A stretch of 64,000 bases of DNA from Nostoc mirabile CHAB5784 (GCF_020829645.1 NZ_JAIVFS010000022.1:1-64000); one strand, 5' to 3'. Positions 16,010 to 24,300 are shown, counted from the first letter of the stretch. Made by a program: numbers and translations. Notes: generated by a model not told the origin, from the sequence alone.

Positions 16010-16357
16010 CTAACGTTTACTATTTAACACACGAAAGTTACGGGCTTGCTGTTCTAACCTTGTGGCAAGGCGATCGCAAACCCGATTACACAAATCAAAA
16101 ATCATTTCATCTTCCACCCGGTAATAGGCGCAAGTTCCTTCACTGCGGCGGCTAAGGATACCTGCTTGCCACATTACCTTCAGGTGTTTTGACACATTTG
16201 CCTGAGAAGTCTGTGTTGCCTCTACCAACTCTTGCACGCATTTTTCTTCATCCCGTAATAAGTGGAGCAGCCGCAGGCGCATCGGCTCACTTAACAGACT
16301 GAAGTATTCAGCTACTTGTTGCACCACTTCTGGCGGTAAAGGCAACGTTTGTTTCAT
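16010..16357 (-). CDS. ArsR/SmtB family transcription regulator
   Basis: The 115-residue protein has the winged helix-turn-helix layout: LSEPMRLRLLHLLRDEEKCV, then recognition helix TSQANVSKHLKVMWQAGIL and wing RSEGTCAYYRV. Cysteines at 40, 76, 90 and 94 could serve metal or thiol sensing, but the CxC motif of arsenic and cadmium sensors in helix 3 is absent. The ligand is therefore open; Cys40 with a C-terminal Cys resembles dithiol persulfide sensors only loosely. No divergently placed target gene is evident. Confidence 0.88.
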   Translation of the reverse strand: MKQTLPLPPEVVQQVAEYFSLLSEPMRLRLLHLLRDEEKCVQELVEATQTSQANVSKHLKVMWQAGILSRRSEGTCAYYRVEDEMIFDLCNRVCDRLATRLEQQARNFRVLNSKR

Positions 16358-16432
16358 CAGGATTAACCCGCAAGGACTGAAGTTTTAACGATGACTCATT
16401 TGGGATGATTCATTTCATATATAGATTAATAC

Positions 16433-16990
16433 TTAATCAGGGTTAATTCGCATCAAAGGTTGACCATATTCTACAGCGTCGCCATTTTGGAGAAGAATTT
16501 CCATCACCTGTCCAGAGACTTCGGCTTCGATTTCATTCATCAGCTTCATGGCTTCAATGATACAGACAGTTTGACCCTTGCGGATGCGATCGCCCACTTC
16601 CACAAATGCCGCTTCCCCCGGCGCCGGAGCGCGATAAAACGTTCCCACCATTGGGGAAGGCACTTCTACTAATCTCTGGTCAAGGGTTGAGGAGGGATTT
16701 ACTGACAACTGCAATTGTGTGCTAGTACCAGTATTCTCAAACACACGAGATGTGGACACCTCCGTTACCTGATTCGTGTTCACCTGGTTTCCCCCAGATG
16801 AACCCGATGTCAAGCCCGAACCCACCACACCGCCGAAGGTTGCTTGACCTACCGACAACATCTGATTGCTGACGCTCACAGCCTTACGGACTGTTAGTTC
16901 AAAATCATCGCTTTTGAGCGTCACTTCTGCAATATCTGTTTGTGCAATAGTTGCCAGTAGTTGGCGGATTTCATTAAAGTCCAATGGCAC
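16433..16990 (-). CDS. accB: Biotin carboxyl carrier protein of acetyl-CoA carboxylase
   Basis: This subunit carries biotin between the carboxylase and transferase half reactions of fatty acid synthesis. The 185-residue protein has an N-terminal helical segment (MPLDFNEIRQLLATIAQTDI), a flexible Ser/Gly/Thr-rich linker (about 50-100), and the biotinyl domain with VPSPMVGTFYRAPAPGEAAF and the biotinylation site EAMKLMNEI. It lies downstream of efp on the minus strand with about 110 bases between them, the arrangement usual in cyanobacteria, suggesting co-transcription. Confidence 0.96.
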   Translation of the reverse strand: MPLDFNEIRQLLATIAQTDIAEVTLKSDDFELTVRKAVSVSNQMLSVGQATFGGVVGSGLTSGSSGGNQVNTNQVTEVSTSRVFENTGTSTQLQLSVNPSSTLDQRLVEVPSPMVGTFYRAPAPGEAAFVEVGDRIRKGQTVCIIEAMKLMNEIEAEVSGQVMEILLQNGDAVEYGQPLMRINPD

Positions 16991-17099
16991 AGTTTTTATT
17001 ACCTCGACCTATCCGTAAATGAGCATCTTAAGTGTGGCAGGGATTTAATCCCTATGTAGGGATTTAAATCGGGAACAAGCATCTCCATAGAGATGAAAG

Positions 17100-17657
17100 T
17101 TATTCCCTGCTGATATACTTATCTTCCTGGGTATCAACTTTGATGCGTTCTCCTTGGGAAATAAACAAAGGAACCATCACAACTGCACCAGTTTCCAGAG
17201 TTGCTGGTTTTGAGCCACCGGTTGCAGTGTCACCTTTTAAACCTGGATCTGTTTGTACAATTTCCAGAACCACAGACTTAGGCAATTCTACTCCCAGCAC
17301 TTGGTCGCCCCACCGAATAACTTCAGCTTCCATACCTTCCTTGAGGTATTTGACGCGATCGCCAATTTGTGCGCGGGTTAATCTGCCTTCTTCGTAGGTT
17401 TCCATATCCATAAAGACGTACTCATCGCCCTCTTTATAGGTATGCTGCATCGTACTTTTTTCTAGAGTGGCTTGCGGAACTGTTTCCCCGGCTCGGAACG
17501 TTTTTTCCATCACGCTGCCACTCTGGACATTTTTTAACTTAGTTCGGACAAAGGCAGAACCTTTACCTGGCTTGACGTGCAGGAATTCTAGCACTCGCCA
17601 TACAGACCCATCTAATACAATTGAAACACCGGGTCGAAAGTCGTTACTGGAGATCAT
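17100..17657 (-). CDS. efp: Elongation factor P
   Basis: EF-P relieves ribosome stalling at polyproline stretches. The 185-residue product has all three beta-barrel domains. The N-terminal KOW-like MISSNDFRPGVSIVLDGSVW carries the tip loop KPGKGSAFV with the modifiable Lys. The middle part contains MDMETYEEGRLTRAQIGD, and the end has GDTATGGSKPATLETGAVV and VPLFISQGERIKVDTQEDKY. Length is standard. It is first in an efp-accB pair. Confidence 0.97.
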   Translation of the reverse strand: MISSNDFRPGVSIVLDGSVWRVLEFLHVKPGKGSAFVRTKLKNVQSGSVMEKTFRAGETVPQATLEKSTMQHTYKEGDEYVFMDMETYEEGRLTRAQIGDRVKYLKEGMEAEVIRWGDQVLGVELPKSVVLEIVQTDPGLKGDTATGGSKPATLETGAVVMVPLFISQGERIKVDTQEDKYISRE

Positions 17658-17715
17658 GAAACTTTCAAATTTTGGAAGACAATCGGCATTTATTGTACCC
17701 TTCTAGGGTCGTCAT

Positions 17716-17770
17716 TGGGCATTTCTCATTAGTCATTAGTCATTTGTCATTAGTCATTAGTCATTTATCC
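17716..17770. repeat. Short tandem heptamer array (CATTAGT)
   Basis: Six or seven AGTCATT/TGTCATT heptamers lie between the divergent efp and cyclophilin genes, in a region that should carry both promoters. Confidence 0.8.
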
Positions 17771-17823
17771 TCCGCCCTTAACGTGGGAAGATTATTGATG
17801 GGTTACGTCCAGTCAACAATCTA

Positions 17824-18951
17824 ATGCTGCATTTGAGTTATCCCATGCTTAACTTATTAAAATCCTGGCTGAAGAACAGCCTAATGGCAATACTGCTGGT
17901 AACAATATTTTTAGGCATAACTACAGCTGGGTGGACTCCCTCCAGTAGCGCCGCACTGCCATCCGGCAATGCAATTACCGACGGTAAGGCTTTGTTGCGG
18001 TATGCACTCCCGATAGATAACAAACCTGTACGGCAATTACAAGCCAGTTTAGAGGACATCTCTGCCCAACTCCGGGCAAATCGGCGGTGGGGTGCTATTT
18101 CCAAGGACATCAGCAAAGCATCCCGCATTCTCGATAAACCCTCCCAAATCTTAACAAGCGTTCCCGAAGAACGCCAACCCCAAGCCGAAGCTTGGATTAC
18201 CGAGTTGAAATCTGGGGTGGGTAAATTAGAAGAATTGGCGAAGAGTAAAGATAAAGAACAAATTCTGGAACAGAGAGGCAAACTTCTGAATCTCGTTACT
18301 CAGTTAGAAGAGTCAATGGTGAAACAATTCCCCTTTGAAGTACCTACTGAGTACAGTAACCTGCCACAACTTAAAGGTCGTGCTACTGTAGAATTCAAAA
18401 CTAACAAAGGCGATTTGACCCTTGTAGTAGATGGTTATAGCGCCCCTGTCACTGCTGGTAATTTTGTAGATTTGGTGCAGAGGGGTTTTTATAATGGCTT
18501 AGAATTTACCCGTTCTGAAGAATCTTACTTTCTGCAAACTGGAGATCCCGCCGGCAAAGACGTGGGTTTTATTGATCCAAACACGGGCAAATATCGCGCT
18601 ATTCCCTTAGAAGTCTTAGTTCAGGGTGATAAAGCACCTACTTATGGCATTACTCTAGAAGAAGCTGGTCGTTACGTTGATATGCCAGTTCTACCTTTTT
18701 CTGCTTTTGGAGCAGTGGTGATGGCTCGTCCTGAAAGTGAAGTAAATGGAGGTTCTTCGCAATTCTTCTTCTTTCTCTTTGAACCAGAACTCACCCCCGC
18801 CGGACGCAACCTATTAGATGGACGTTATGCCGTTTTTGGCTATCTCACTGAAGGTAAAGAAGTTTTGGATAAACTGACGGCTGGTGACAAAATTGAATCG
18901 GCAACTGTGATTCAGGGAATAGAAAATCTGGTTGAGCCGCAAGCGGCATAA
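17824..18951 (+). CDS. Cyclophilin-type peptidyl-prolyl isomerase, exported (TLP40-like)
   Basis: The 375-residue protein begins with a hydrophobic signal-type segment (SLMAILLVTIFLGITTAGWT) ending near SSSAALPS, so it should act in the thylakoid lumen or periplasm. Residues 50-160 are a helical region as in plant TLP40, and residues 185-370 are a cyclophilin domain (ATVEFKTNKGDLTLVVDGYS, FVDLVQRGFYNGLEFTR, GGSSQFFFFLFEPELTPAGR, LDGRYAVFGYLTEG). A second in-frame ATG at 17848 (MLNLLKSWLKN) gives a more usual signal peptide and may be the true start. The stop codon is inside a long palindrome. Confidence 0.9.
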   Translation: MLHLSYPMLNLLKSWLKNSLMAILLVTIFLGITTAGWTPSSSAALPSGNAITDGKALLRYALPIDNKPVRQLQASLEDISAQLRANRRWGAISKDISKASRILDKPSQILTSVPEERQPQAEAWITELKSGVGKLEELAKSKDKEQILEQRGKLLNLVTQLEESMVKQFPFEVPTEYSNLPQLKGRATVEFKTNKGDLTLVVDGYSAPVTAGNFVDLVQRGFYNGLEFTRSEESYFLQTGDPAGKDVGFIDPNTGKYRAIPLEVLVQGDKAPTYGITLEEAGRYVDMPVLPFSAFGAVVMARPESEVNGGSSQFFFFLFEPELTPAGRNLLDGRYAVFGYLTEGKEVLDKLTAGDKIESATVIQGIENLVEPQAA

Positions 18952-18995
18952 TATATTTTAGATTTTGGATTGAATCCAAAATCTAAAATATATTA
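18949..18995. terminator. 47-base palindrome overlapping the cyclophilin stop codon
   Basis: Two perfect 23-base arms (beginning TAATATATTTTAGATTTTGG) flank a single central base, starting at the TAA stop itself. It is followed by ATTCTTTTTAAAG. It is AT-rich but very long, so it can fold as a transcript and may terminate in both directions between convergent genes. Confidence 0.75.
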
Positions 18996-19049
18996 ATATT
19001 CTTTTTAAAGATGGAACTTAATCATTAATTTTGTTGGGTTCCCCAAATT

Positions 19050-19661
19050 TTAAGTTTCTTCTATTCTTTTGTTTAATTCTTCATTAGCTTTTTTGACCTT
19101 TTTGTAGTGTTCGCTATTTTTGTTAATTTTTAAACTTCTTCTTACTATTATTCTTCTCTCGTTAATATTTTTTATAAACCAATTCCAGACAAAGACCGGA
19201 ATAGATAAAAACCACAATAGAGTAATAGAAACAATTAAATTAATAATTCCCTCAAAAAATGGTTTCTGGTCTCGATTAATTTGTAAGTATGACCTGCCAT
19301 TATCATCCAAGAAAGTATCTAGCTTTTTAGCATCAATATATATTTGGCTAGTGTTACAATTGTAATAAAACTTGATGCGTTCTTTGTCAGTTTTTAGGTA
19401 TAGCGTTGATATCTGACATCCTTCTGAATTATATGGTGTCTCAACCTCAGTACCTAAAAGTTGAAATTTGGTAATTGAATTAGACCAAAATACAGGCAAA
19501 GTAGTGTGTTTTAGCTGACAGATTACATATCCCTGTTTTAGTCGTTGACAAGTGATAGTATCGGTAATGCTGATTGGAAATATCCAGATGATGTAACAAA
19601 TAAATAGAAGAAGTCCGCAGCATCCAGAACAGCCTGGATATTTAGACGAGGACTGAGACAT
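19050..19661 (-). CDS. Hypothetical membrane protein with two TM segments
   Basis: The start MSQSSSKYPGCSGCCGLLLF is chosen because AAGGAG lies 9 bases upstream; a longer frame begins at 19691. A Cys/Gly-rich N-terminus leads into a hydrophobic helix (about residues 13-35). An extracytoplasmic-looking domain follows with several Cys (ITCQRLKQGYVICQLKH, GCQISTLYLK), then a second helix (FFEGIINLIVSITLLWFLSI, about 150-175), and a strongly basic, Lys-rich C-terminus (NEELNKRIEET). I recognise no family. It is convergent to the cyclophilin gene. Confidence 0.7.
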   Translation of the reverse strand: MSQSSSKYPGCSGCCGLLLFICYIIWIFPISITDTITCQRLKQGYVICQLKHTTLPVFWSNSITKFQLLGTEVETPYNSEGCQISTLYLKTDKERIKFYYNCNTSQIYIDAKKLDTFLDDNGRSYLQINRDQKPFFEGIINLIVSITLLWFLSIPVFVWNWFIKNINERRIIVRRSLKINKNSEHYKKVKKANEELNKRIEET

Positions 19662-19698
19662 ATGTGTTAACTCCTTAATTCCTCTTTTCAACCTCTTT

Positions 19699-20589
19699 CT
19701 AGATTGTGATTTGATGCTTTTGGGTTAAACACATTGCAATACCTTTCTCGTAATAAGCTGCTTCATTGATAAAAATAGGATAGGTAGTTGAGTTGGCTTT
19801 GTAGGGAATTGTTTGACCATCAAATGTTAAGAACATAGGATCACCAGGATTTAAAGGCTCATAATCTTTAAACTGAAGCTGAGGATGGATCATGGCTTGA
19901 ATTTCTCCGTGTTCGTTTCTGGGATAATCAATTGCTTCTATATATTTGTAGAAGATAAGGGTATTTGGGAACGGTGGTACTTTTCCCTGGTTGTACAGTT
20001 CTAAATAATCTAAAATTGTGTAAATTATGGCTTCAGTTTTCAGAAAAATATCTGCATTCAAAACACCTTGAGGAACAGAGCCAACCTCAATAGCAACGCT
20101 AAATTTGCCAAGCGATCGCAGCGAATTATCACCTCTACCAGAGTTTCCAGAACTATAAACCTTGACTGAAGGATTAACATAACTGAGATAGGCGGCTAAT
20201 TGCAGATTGAAGGGTTCATCATTATCGACAATAATGGTTACGCCCATGTTGGCAGTTGTACTATGTAAATCCAAGATAAAATCAACAGGGGTTTTACCAT
20301 TTTGACCAAACAGATGGTCAATCTCTTGAGCTAGTAAATCCTCATAACCAGAAAGTGTTGAATCCTCTAAATTTTGACGCAGAAAGCACCGATTTAAATC
20401 TTTGTCAATGTATCGTCTTGCTGCTGCAAATGCTTTAGGATTAGCCAACAACGTCAGTGTTTCAAAATTGGATTTACGAATTAGCTCAGGAAATTGCTCA
20501 AAAAGTTTGATCAAGTATGCTCCAGTAAACTCGTTCCCATGAGTTCCACCTCCAATCAATACTCGATTGATTTGGCTCTTAAGTTTCAT
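19699..20589 (-). CDS. Aspartoacylase family zinc hydrolase
   Basis: The enzyme family cleaves N-acetylaspartate-type amides to aspartate and acid. The start MKLKSQINRVLIGGGTHGNE places the GTHGNE zinc motif (His, Glu) near residue 16, as in AspA; a longer in-frame start exists at 20673. NPKAF, DKDLNRCF (substrate Arg), DLHSTTANMG (third zinc ligand His) and the C-terminal YYEKGIAM follow in order. Substrate in cyanobacteria is not established. The gene is divergent from a LysR regulator 139 bases away, which probably controls it. Confidence 0.88.
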   Translation of the reverse strand: MKLKSQINRVLIGGGTHGNEFTGAYLIKLFEQFPELIRKSNFETLTLLANPKAFAAARRYIDKDLNRCFLRQNLEDSTLSGYEDLLAQEIDHLFGQNGKTPVDFILDLHSTTANMGVTIIVDNDEPFNLQLAAYLSYVNPSVKVYSSGNSGRGDNSLRSLGKFSVAIEVGSVPQGVLNADIFLKTEAIIYTILDYLELYNQGKVPPFPNTLIFYKYIEAIDYPRNEHGEIQAMIHPQLQFKDYEPLNPGDPMFLTFDGQTIPYKANSTTYPIFINEAAYYEKGIAMCLTQKHQITI

Positions 20590-20728
20590 TTCTGGTTCCC
20601 CAATTGCAACTGATTGTATTGCTCTGAAGATATCTTGGAAAACCATGATACAATCATCTGGTTTATGCAACATTCCATGACTAAAACGTCATAATGCTGA
20701 AAAAACAAGAATCTTTAGCCTCTCACAA

Positions 20729-21646
20729 ATGGTCAATTGGGATGAACTAGAACTGCGTCACCTGAAGTATGCGATCGCTGTAACCCAGAAGCAAGGATTT
20801 ACCAACGCTGCTGCGTATCTGGAAATCGATCAGGGATTTCTGAGTAGGCAAATCAAGTGGCTGGAGAAAAAAATTGGATTTCAGCTATTTGATCGCAACC
20901 AGCGCCCGTTAAAATTAACAGATGCGGGAAATGAGTTTTTGCAAGAAGCCTGTCAAATTCTCAGTCAGGTTGAACGAGCAATTGAATTAGGTCAACGGTT
21001 AAGTCGTGGTGAGAAAGGACGATTAACTATAGGAATCAATACCTCCATCGCCAACAGCAAACTACCCGATATCCTCCGAGCATTTCATGAGAAGTTTCCA
21101 GAAGTAGAATTGGTGTTACAGGAAATAGCTTCCTATGACCAAATTGAGAAGTTGCGAAACCAACAACTGGATTTAGGTTTCTTTCATCTGCATAATTTGC
21201 AAAATATCAAGAGTAATAATGATGATGTCTTAACTTTTATGCCCATTCTTCAAGAATCGCTAGTCATTGTTTTACCGGAAAACCATCGTTTCGTAAGGCG
21301 AACTAGCATTTCACTTGCAGCACTGGCAAATGAGCAATTTATCTTACCACCACATAACTTGTTATATAACTTACGCGATCAAATTAATAGGCTTTGCGTG
21401 GATGCAGGTTTTCAGCCAAAAGTCAGACAAGAAGCAGCATGGATATCAACTGTTCTGAGTTTGGTTGCAGGTGGAATGGGGATTTCACTACTTCCGGCAA
21501 ACGTACAAAATCTTCAACGAAGTGGTGTAGTCTATCGTTCTATACAAGGACAATCACCAGTATTAGAAATCGTTGCTGTTTGGCGAAGTGATCATCTATC
21601 TATAATTTTGAAAAATTTCCTTGAAGTGATTGGGAATTTAGCATGA
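20729..21646 (+). CDS. LysR family transcription regulator
   Basis: The 305-residue protein has an N-terminal winged helix (LELRHLKYAIAVTQKQGFTN, then AAAYLEIDQGFLSRQIKWLE) and a periplasmic-binding-like effector domain (about 92-300; LTIGINTSIANSKLPDILRA, and AGGMGISLLPANVQ). It is divergent from the aspartoacylase gene, the classical LysR arrangement, so that gene is the likely target. The LysR box of the intervening region cannot be fixed by eye. The effector is unknown. Confidence 0.92.
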   Translation: MVNWDELELRHLKYAIAVTQKQGFTNAAAYLEIDQGFLSRQIKWLEKKIGFQLFDRNQRPLKLTDAGNEFLQEACQILSQVERAIELGQRLSRGEKGRLTIGINTSIANSKLPDILRAFHEKFPEVELVLQEIASYDQIEKLRNQQLDLGFFHLHNLQNIKSNNDDVLTFMPILQESLVIVLPENHRFVRRTSISLAALANEQFILPPHNLLYNLRDQINRLCVDAGFQPKVRQEAAWISTVLSLVAGGMGISLLPANVQNLQRSGVVYRSIQGQSPVLEIVAVWRSDHLSIILKNFLEVIGNLA

Positions 21647-21719
21647 ATTTATCTTCAATATTTTTCAGATCAGCATCGTTGAGGAATTTTTAGTTTAATC
21701 ACGATTAAAAGACGACTAC

Positions 21720-21799
21720 TAAGTAGTCAGACAGAATTAATTACACAATGTCATTGCGAACGCTCACAATGACTGTAAATATTTTTGTCCATCTACTTA
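21720..21799. mobile_element. MITE-like element, ends TAAGTAGTCAGACA (short copy)
   Basis: The 80-bp element starts TAAGTAGTCAGACAGAATTA and ends TGTCCATCTACTTA (imperfect complement). Its interior is TGTCATTGCGAAC...ACAATGACTGTAAATATTTT. It is an internally deleted, inverted relative of the 131-bp element at 47320-47450. Confidence 0.75.
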
Positions 21800-21810
21800 T
21801 CTATGGTCTA

Positions 21811-22383
21811 CTAACCAAGATTACCTGCATTCAACACCTGTTCAACTGCAATATTCAATTCTGGAAAAGTTCGTGATAGAATTTGCCCAGTAGCTATAAA
21901 AACTGTTTCTTCGTAAAATCCATCTTCCAGTAGTAACACCGAAATTTTTGCTTTGAGTGGGTCTACAATCCAATATTCAGGAACCTCTAAGGCCGCATAT
22001 TCGGAGCGTTTATAACGATAGTCCCGTTTGATCGATTCTGGACTGACCACCTCGACAATTAGTAACGGCGGTGATTGAAATACTGCTGAGGCATTCAACA
22101 ATTCTCTAGCTTGCTCCAGTGTCACTACACACAGATCAGTCAACCTAGATTTATTTCTACCAGTTCTCACCCCACTTTCTTGAAAACACAGCCAAGGAGA
22201 ACTACAACGCTTGATTTCTGAATCTAGTAATTGCTCAAGAAATTTGGCAATCAGGAAATGTTCAATAGTAGGTGGGTTCATCAGCTCTAGCTTGCCATCC
22301 ACCAGTTCATAATGGAAATCGTTGCCATCATCATAGGTTAAGTACTCCTCAAAGGTGATCCTGGTTACTGGTGTACTAACCAT
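21811..22383 (-). CDS. Uma2 family endonuclease-like protein
   Basis: The 190-residue protein starts VTRITFEEYLTYDDGNDFHY and has ELVDGKLELMNPP (first acidic residue), TDLCVVTLEQ (Asp), LLIVEVVSPESIKRDYRYKR (the EVxSP-x(n)-K Uma2 core) and EYWIVDPLKAKISVL. All active-site positions look intact, unlike the member at 12415, which has ELRS. The role of this family is unknown. It is a single gene next to a MITE and a repeat nest. Confidence 0.92.
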   Translation of the reverse strand: MVSTPVTRITFEEYLTYDDGNDFHYELVDGKLELMNPPTIEHFLIAKFLEQLLDSEIKRCSSPWLCFQESGVRTGRNKSRLTDLCVVTLEQARELLNASAVFQSPPLLIVEVVSPESIKRDYRYKRSEYAALEVPEYWIVDPLKAKISVLLLEDGFYEETVFIATGQILSRTFPELNIAVEQVLNAGNLG

Positions 22384-22413
22384 CCCAACTGTCTCCTAAG
22401 CGATACCCATATC

Positions 22414-22512
22414 TTACAGCTATTTTCAGGTAAATAGACCACACGGTAAGGGTAAAGCGCATTGCTAAACCCCTACGACAGATATGGTTCAAATACATGA
22501 AAATTGCTGTAA
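22414..22512. repeat. Dispersed palindromic repeat R, empty-site copy R1
   Basis: The 99-bp unit has ends TTACAGCTATTTTCA and TGAAAATTGCTGTAA (14 of 15 paired). The middle reads GGTAAAGCGCATTGCTAAAC and then CCCTACGACAGATATGG, uninterrupted. It is the intact relative of R2 (22877-23153), which carries an insertion at the GCATTGC position. R1 and R2 flank the 42-bp array. Confidence 0.85.
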
Positions 22513-22539
22513 TGAGTCTTTGATACTCGTGAATGAGTA

Positions 22540-22875
22540 TTTGAACTGGATGAATCCACCTTTTATCTCCGTTAACGAGTGTTTGAACTGGATGAATCCA
22601 CCTTTTATCTCCGTTAACGAGTGTTTGAACTGGATGAATCCACCTTTTATCTCCGTGAACGAGTCTTTAAACTGGATGAATCCACCTTTTATCTCCGTGA
22701 ACGAGTCTTTAAACTGGATGAATCCACCTTTTATCTCCGTGAACGAGTATTTGAACTGAATGAATCCACCTTTTATCTCCGTGAACGAGTATTTGAACTG
22801 AATGAATCCACCTTTTATCTCCGTGAACGAGTATTTGAACTGAATGAATCCACCTTTTATCTCCGTTAACGAGTA
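22540..22875. repeat. 42-bp tandem repeat array, 8 copies
   Basis: Eight units start every 42 bp from 22540 with TTTGAACTGGATGAATCCAC and end near CTCCGTTAACGAGTG or variants. The first half matches the array at 951-1221, while the middle (TTTTATCTCC) differs. Variants are clustered, for example three late units with TGAATGAATCC, showing recent unit-to-unit duplication. It sits exactly between repeats R1 and R2. Confidence 0.95.
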
Positions 22876-22876
22876 T

Positions 22877-23153
22877 TTACAGCTATTTTCAGGTAAATAG
22901 ACCATGCGGTAGGGGTAAAGCGCAATGCTCATACGTGTCAACTTAAGCCCCGACGAATGGAATTCGCGGCTACACAAACAAAGCCCACCTCCGTGGGCTA
23001 AGAGAAAATTAAGCTTTTTGTAACCCAGGTCGGTGGGTAAAGCCTCGTGTAGACGCGGTTTCTAACCGCCCTTTTAACGTTAAGTTGACACCAATGAGCG
23101 CAATGCTAAACCCCTACGACAGATGTGGTTCAAATACATGATTTCTGCTGTAA
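22877..23153. repeat. Dispersed palindromic repeat R, interrupted copy R2
   Basis: It has the same ends and body as R1, but is split at GCGCAATGC by a 169-bp element (22929-23097). The 9-bp word GCGCAATGC is present on both sides (22920-22928 and 23098-23106), a target duplication. The right half continues TAAACCCCTACGACAG as in R1. Confidence 0.85.
22929..23097. mobile_element. Four-hairpin cloverleaf element, copy P4, with 9-bp target duplication
   Basis: The ends TCATACGTGTCAACTTAAG and TTAAGTTGACACCAATGA are inverted repeats. Hairpin 1 CGAATggaATTCG is at 22954-22966. The central stem CTACAC (22970-22975) pairs with GTGTAG (23047-23052). Inside are hairpin 2 AGCCCAC/GTGGGCT (22982-22999) and hairpin 3 ACCCA/TGGGT (23023-23038). 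Hairpin 4 GCGGTTtctAACCGC is at 23055-23069. The layout equals copies P1-P3 although almost no arm sequence is shared. Confidence 0.88.
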
Positions 23154-23238
23154 ATCGTAAAGTGAGGGAGATCAGGGAGAATAATTACTAACTCCTAACT
23201 CCTATTTCTTCGTAATTTTGCAACACGGAAAACCGATT

Positions 23239-24300
23239 GTGAATAATGAGTTATCTTCTCAACAAGTAAAAGATATTGGTGAACAAGGTCTTTTAGAAAG
23301 ATTGCAGCGCTTCTGTCCTCCAGAAATTATCGGCGATGATGCAGCAGTGATTGAGACTGCACCAGAGCAATCTTTGGTCGTAACAACAGATGTGCTGATT
23401 GATGGCGTGCATTTTAGTAATGTTACCACTTCCCCAGAAGATGCTGGTTGGCGGGCTGCTGCTGCCAATTTATCAGATTTAGCAGCAATGGGCGCTTCCC
23501 CATTGGGAATTACCGTCGGGTTGGGACTCCCCGGTGAAGTTAGGGTGAGTTGGGTTGAGCTATTGTACCAGGGAATGACAGAATGCCTGCAAAAATACAA
23601 TACCTCAATTGTTGGGGGTGATATTGTGCGATCGCCTGTGACTACTCTGGCAATTACTGCTTTTGGTCAAGTTTCCCCTCATCGAATTATCCGCCGTTCT
23701 GCTGCTGTCGTAGGAGATGCGATCGTCGTTACAGGCGTTCATGGAGCCTCAAGAGCTGGCTTAGAACTGCTCTTGCATCCCGAATTAGGACAAGACCTCA
23801 ACGACGTGGAAAAGACGGCTCTAATCCGGGCACACCAACGCCCACAGCCACGATTAGATGTCTTACCAATCCTCCAGAAAATTTTAACTCCTAACTCCTG
23901 TACAGACGCGATTAATCGCGTCTGTACTCCTAACTCCCAACTCCCCATTGCTGGTATGGATAGCAGCGATGGTTTGGCAGATGCGATTATTCAAATTTGC
24001 CGCGCCAGTGGCGTTGGCGCGGTCTTAGAACGCAGAAAAATTTCCATTCCAGCAGCTTTTGACCATTGGCTGACACAAGAGCAAGCCCTAGAATATGCTC
24101 TATACGGTGGCGAAGACTTTGAATTAGTGCTGTGCTTACCACAAGAGTCAGCATCAGCCTTAGTGCAACATCTTGGTCAAGATGCTGCGATCATAGGCAG
24201 CATTACATCTGGATCAACAGTACTATTGCACGATGAACAAAAAAAATTCCCTGACCAAGTTCTGAGTCTTAGCCAGGGATTTCAACATTTTAGTCAATAG
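23239..24300 (+). CDS. thiL: Thiamine-monophosphate kinase with a repeat-encoded insertion
   Basis: ThiL phosphorylates thiamine phosphate to thiamine diphosphate. From GTG 23239 (VNNELSSQQV) the product is 353 residues; a TTG at 23218 would add seven. IGDDAAVIE, TDVLIDGVHF, AAANLSDLAAMGASPLGITV, GGDIVRSP and IAGMDSSDGLADAI are the AIR-synthase-fold motifs in correct order. Between LPILQKIL and LPIAGMDSSDG lies an extra stretch of about 20 residues (TPNSCTDAINRVCTPNSQ). It is encoded by a dispersed repeat whose core is a 28-bp perfect palindrome. The frame is kept, so the enzyme may tolerate the loop. Confidence 0.92.
   Translation: MNNELSSQQVKDIGEQGLLERLQRFCPPEIIGDDAAVIETAPEQSLVVTTDVLIDGVHFSNVTTSPEDAGWRAAAANLSDLAAMGASPLGITVGLGLPGEVRVSWVELLYQGMTECLQKYNTSIVGGDIVRSPVTTLAITAFGQVSPHRIIRRSAAVVGDAIVVTGVHGASRAGLELLLHPELGQDLNDVEKTALIRAHQRPQPRLDVLPILQKILTPNSCTDAINRVCTPNSQLPIAGMDSSDGLADAIIQICRASGVGAVLERRKISIPAAFDHWLTQEQALEYALYGGEDFELVLCLPQESASALVQHLGQDAAIIGSITSGSTVLLHDEQKKFPDQVLSLSQGFQHFSQ
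23900..23927. repeat. 28-bp perfect palindrome inside thiL
   Basis: GTACAGACGCGATT joined to its exact complement is flanked on both sides by CCTAACTCC words. A nearly identical copy, without the last bases, lies at 30754-30777 in intergenic DNA. It is a dispersed palindrome inserted in a coding sequence. Confidence 0.9.

Noticed and set aside
22484..22977. Open frames of repeated LNWMNPPFISVNE-type peptides
   Set aside because: Same artefact in the second 42-bp array; no start signal and frames open on both strands.
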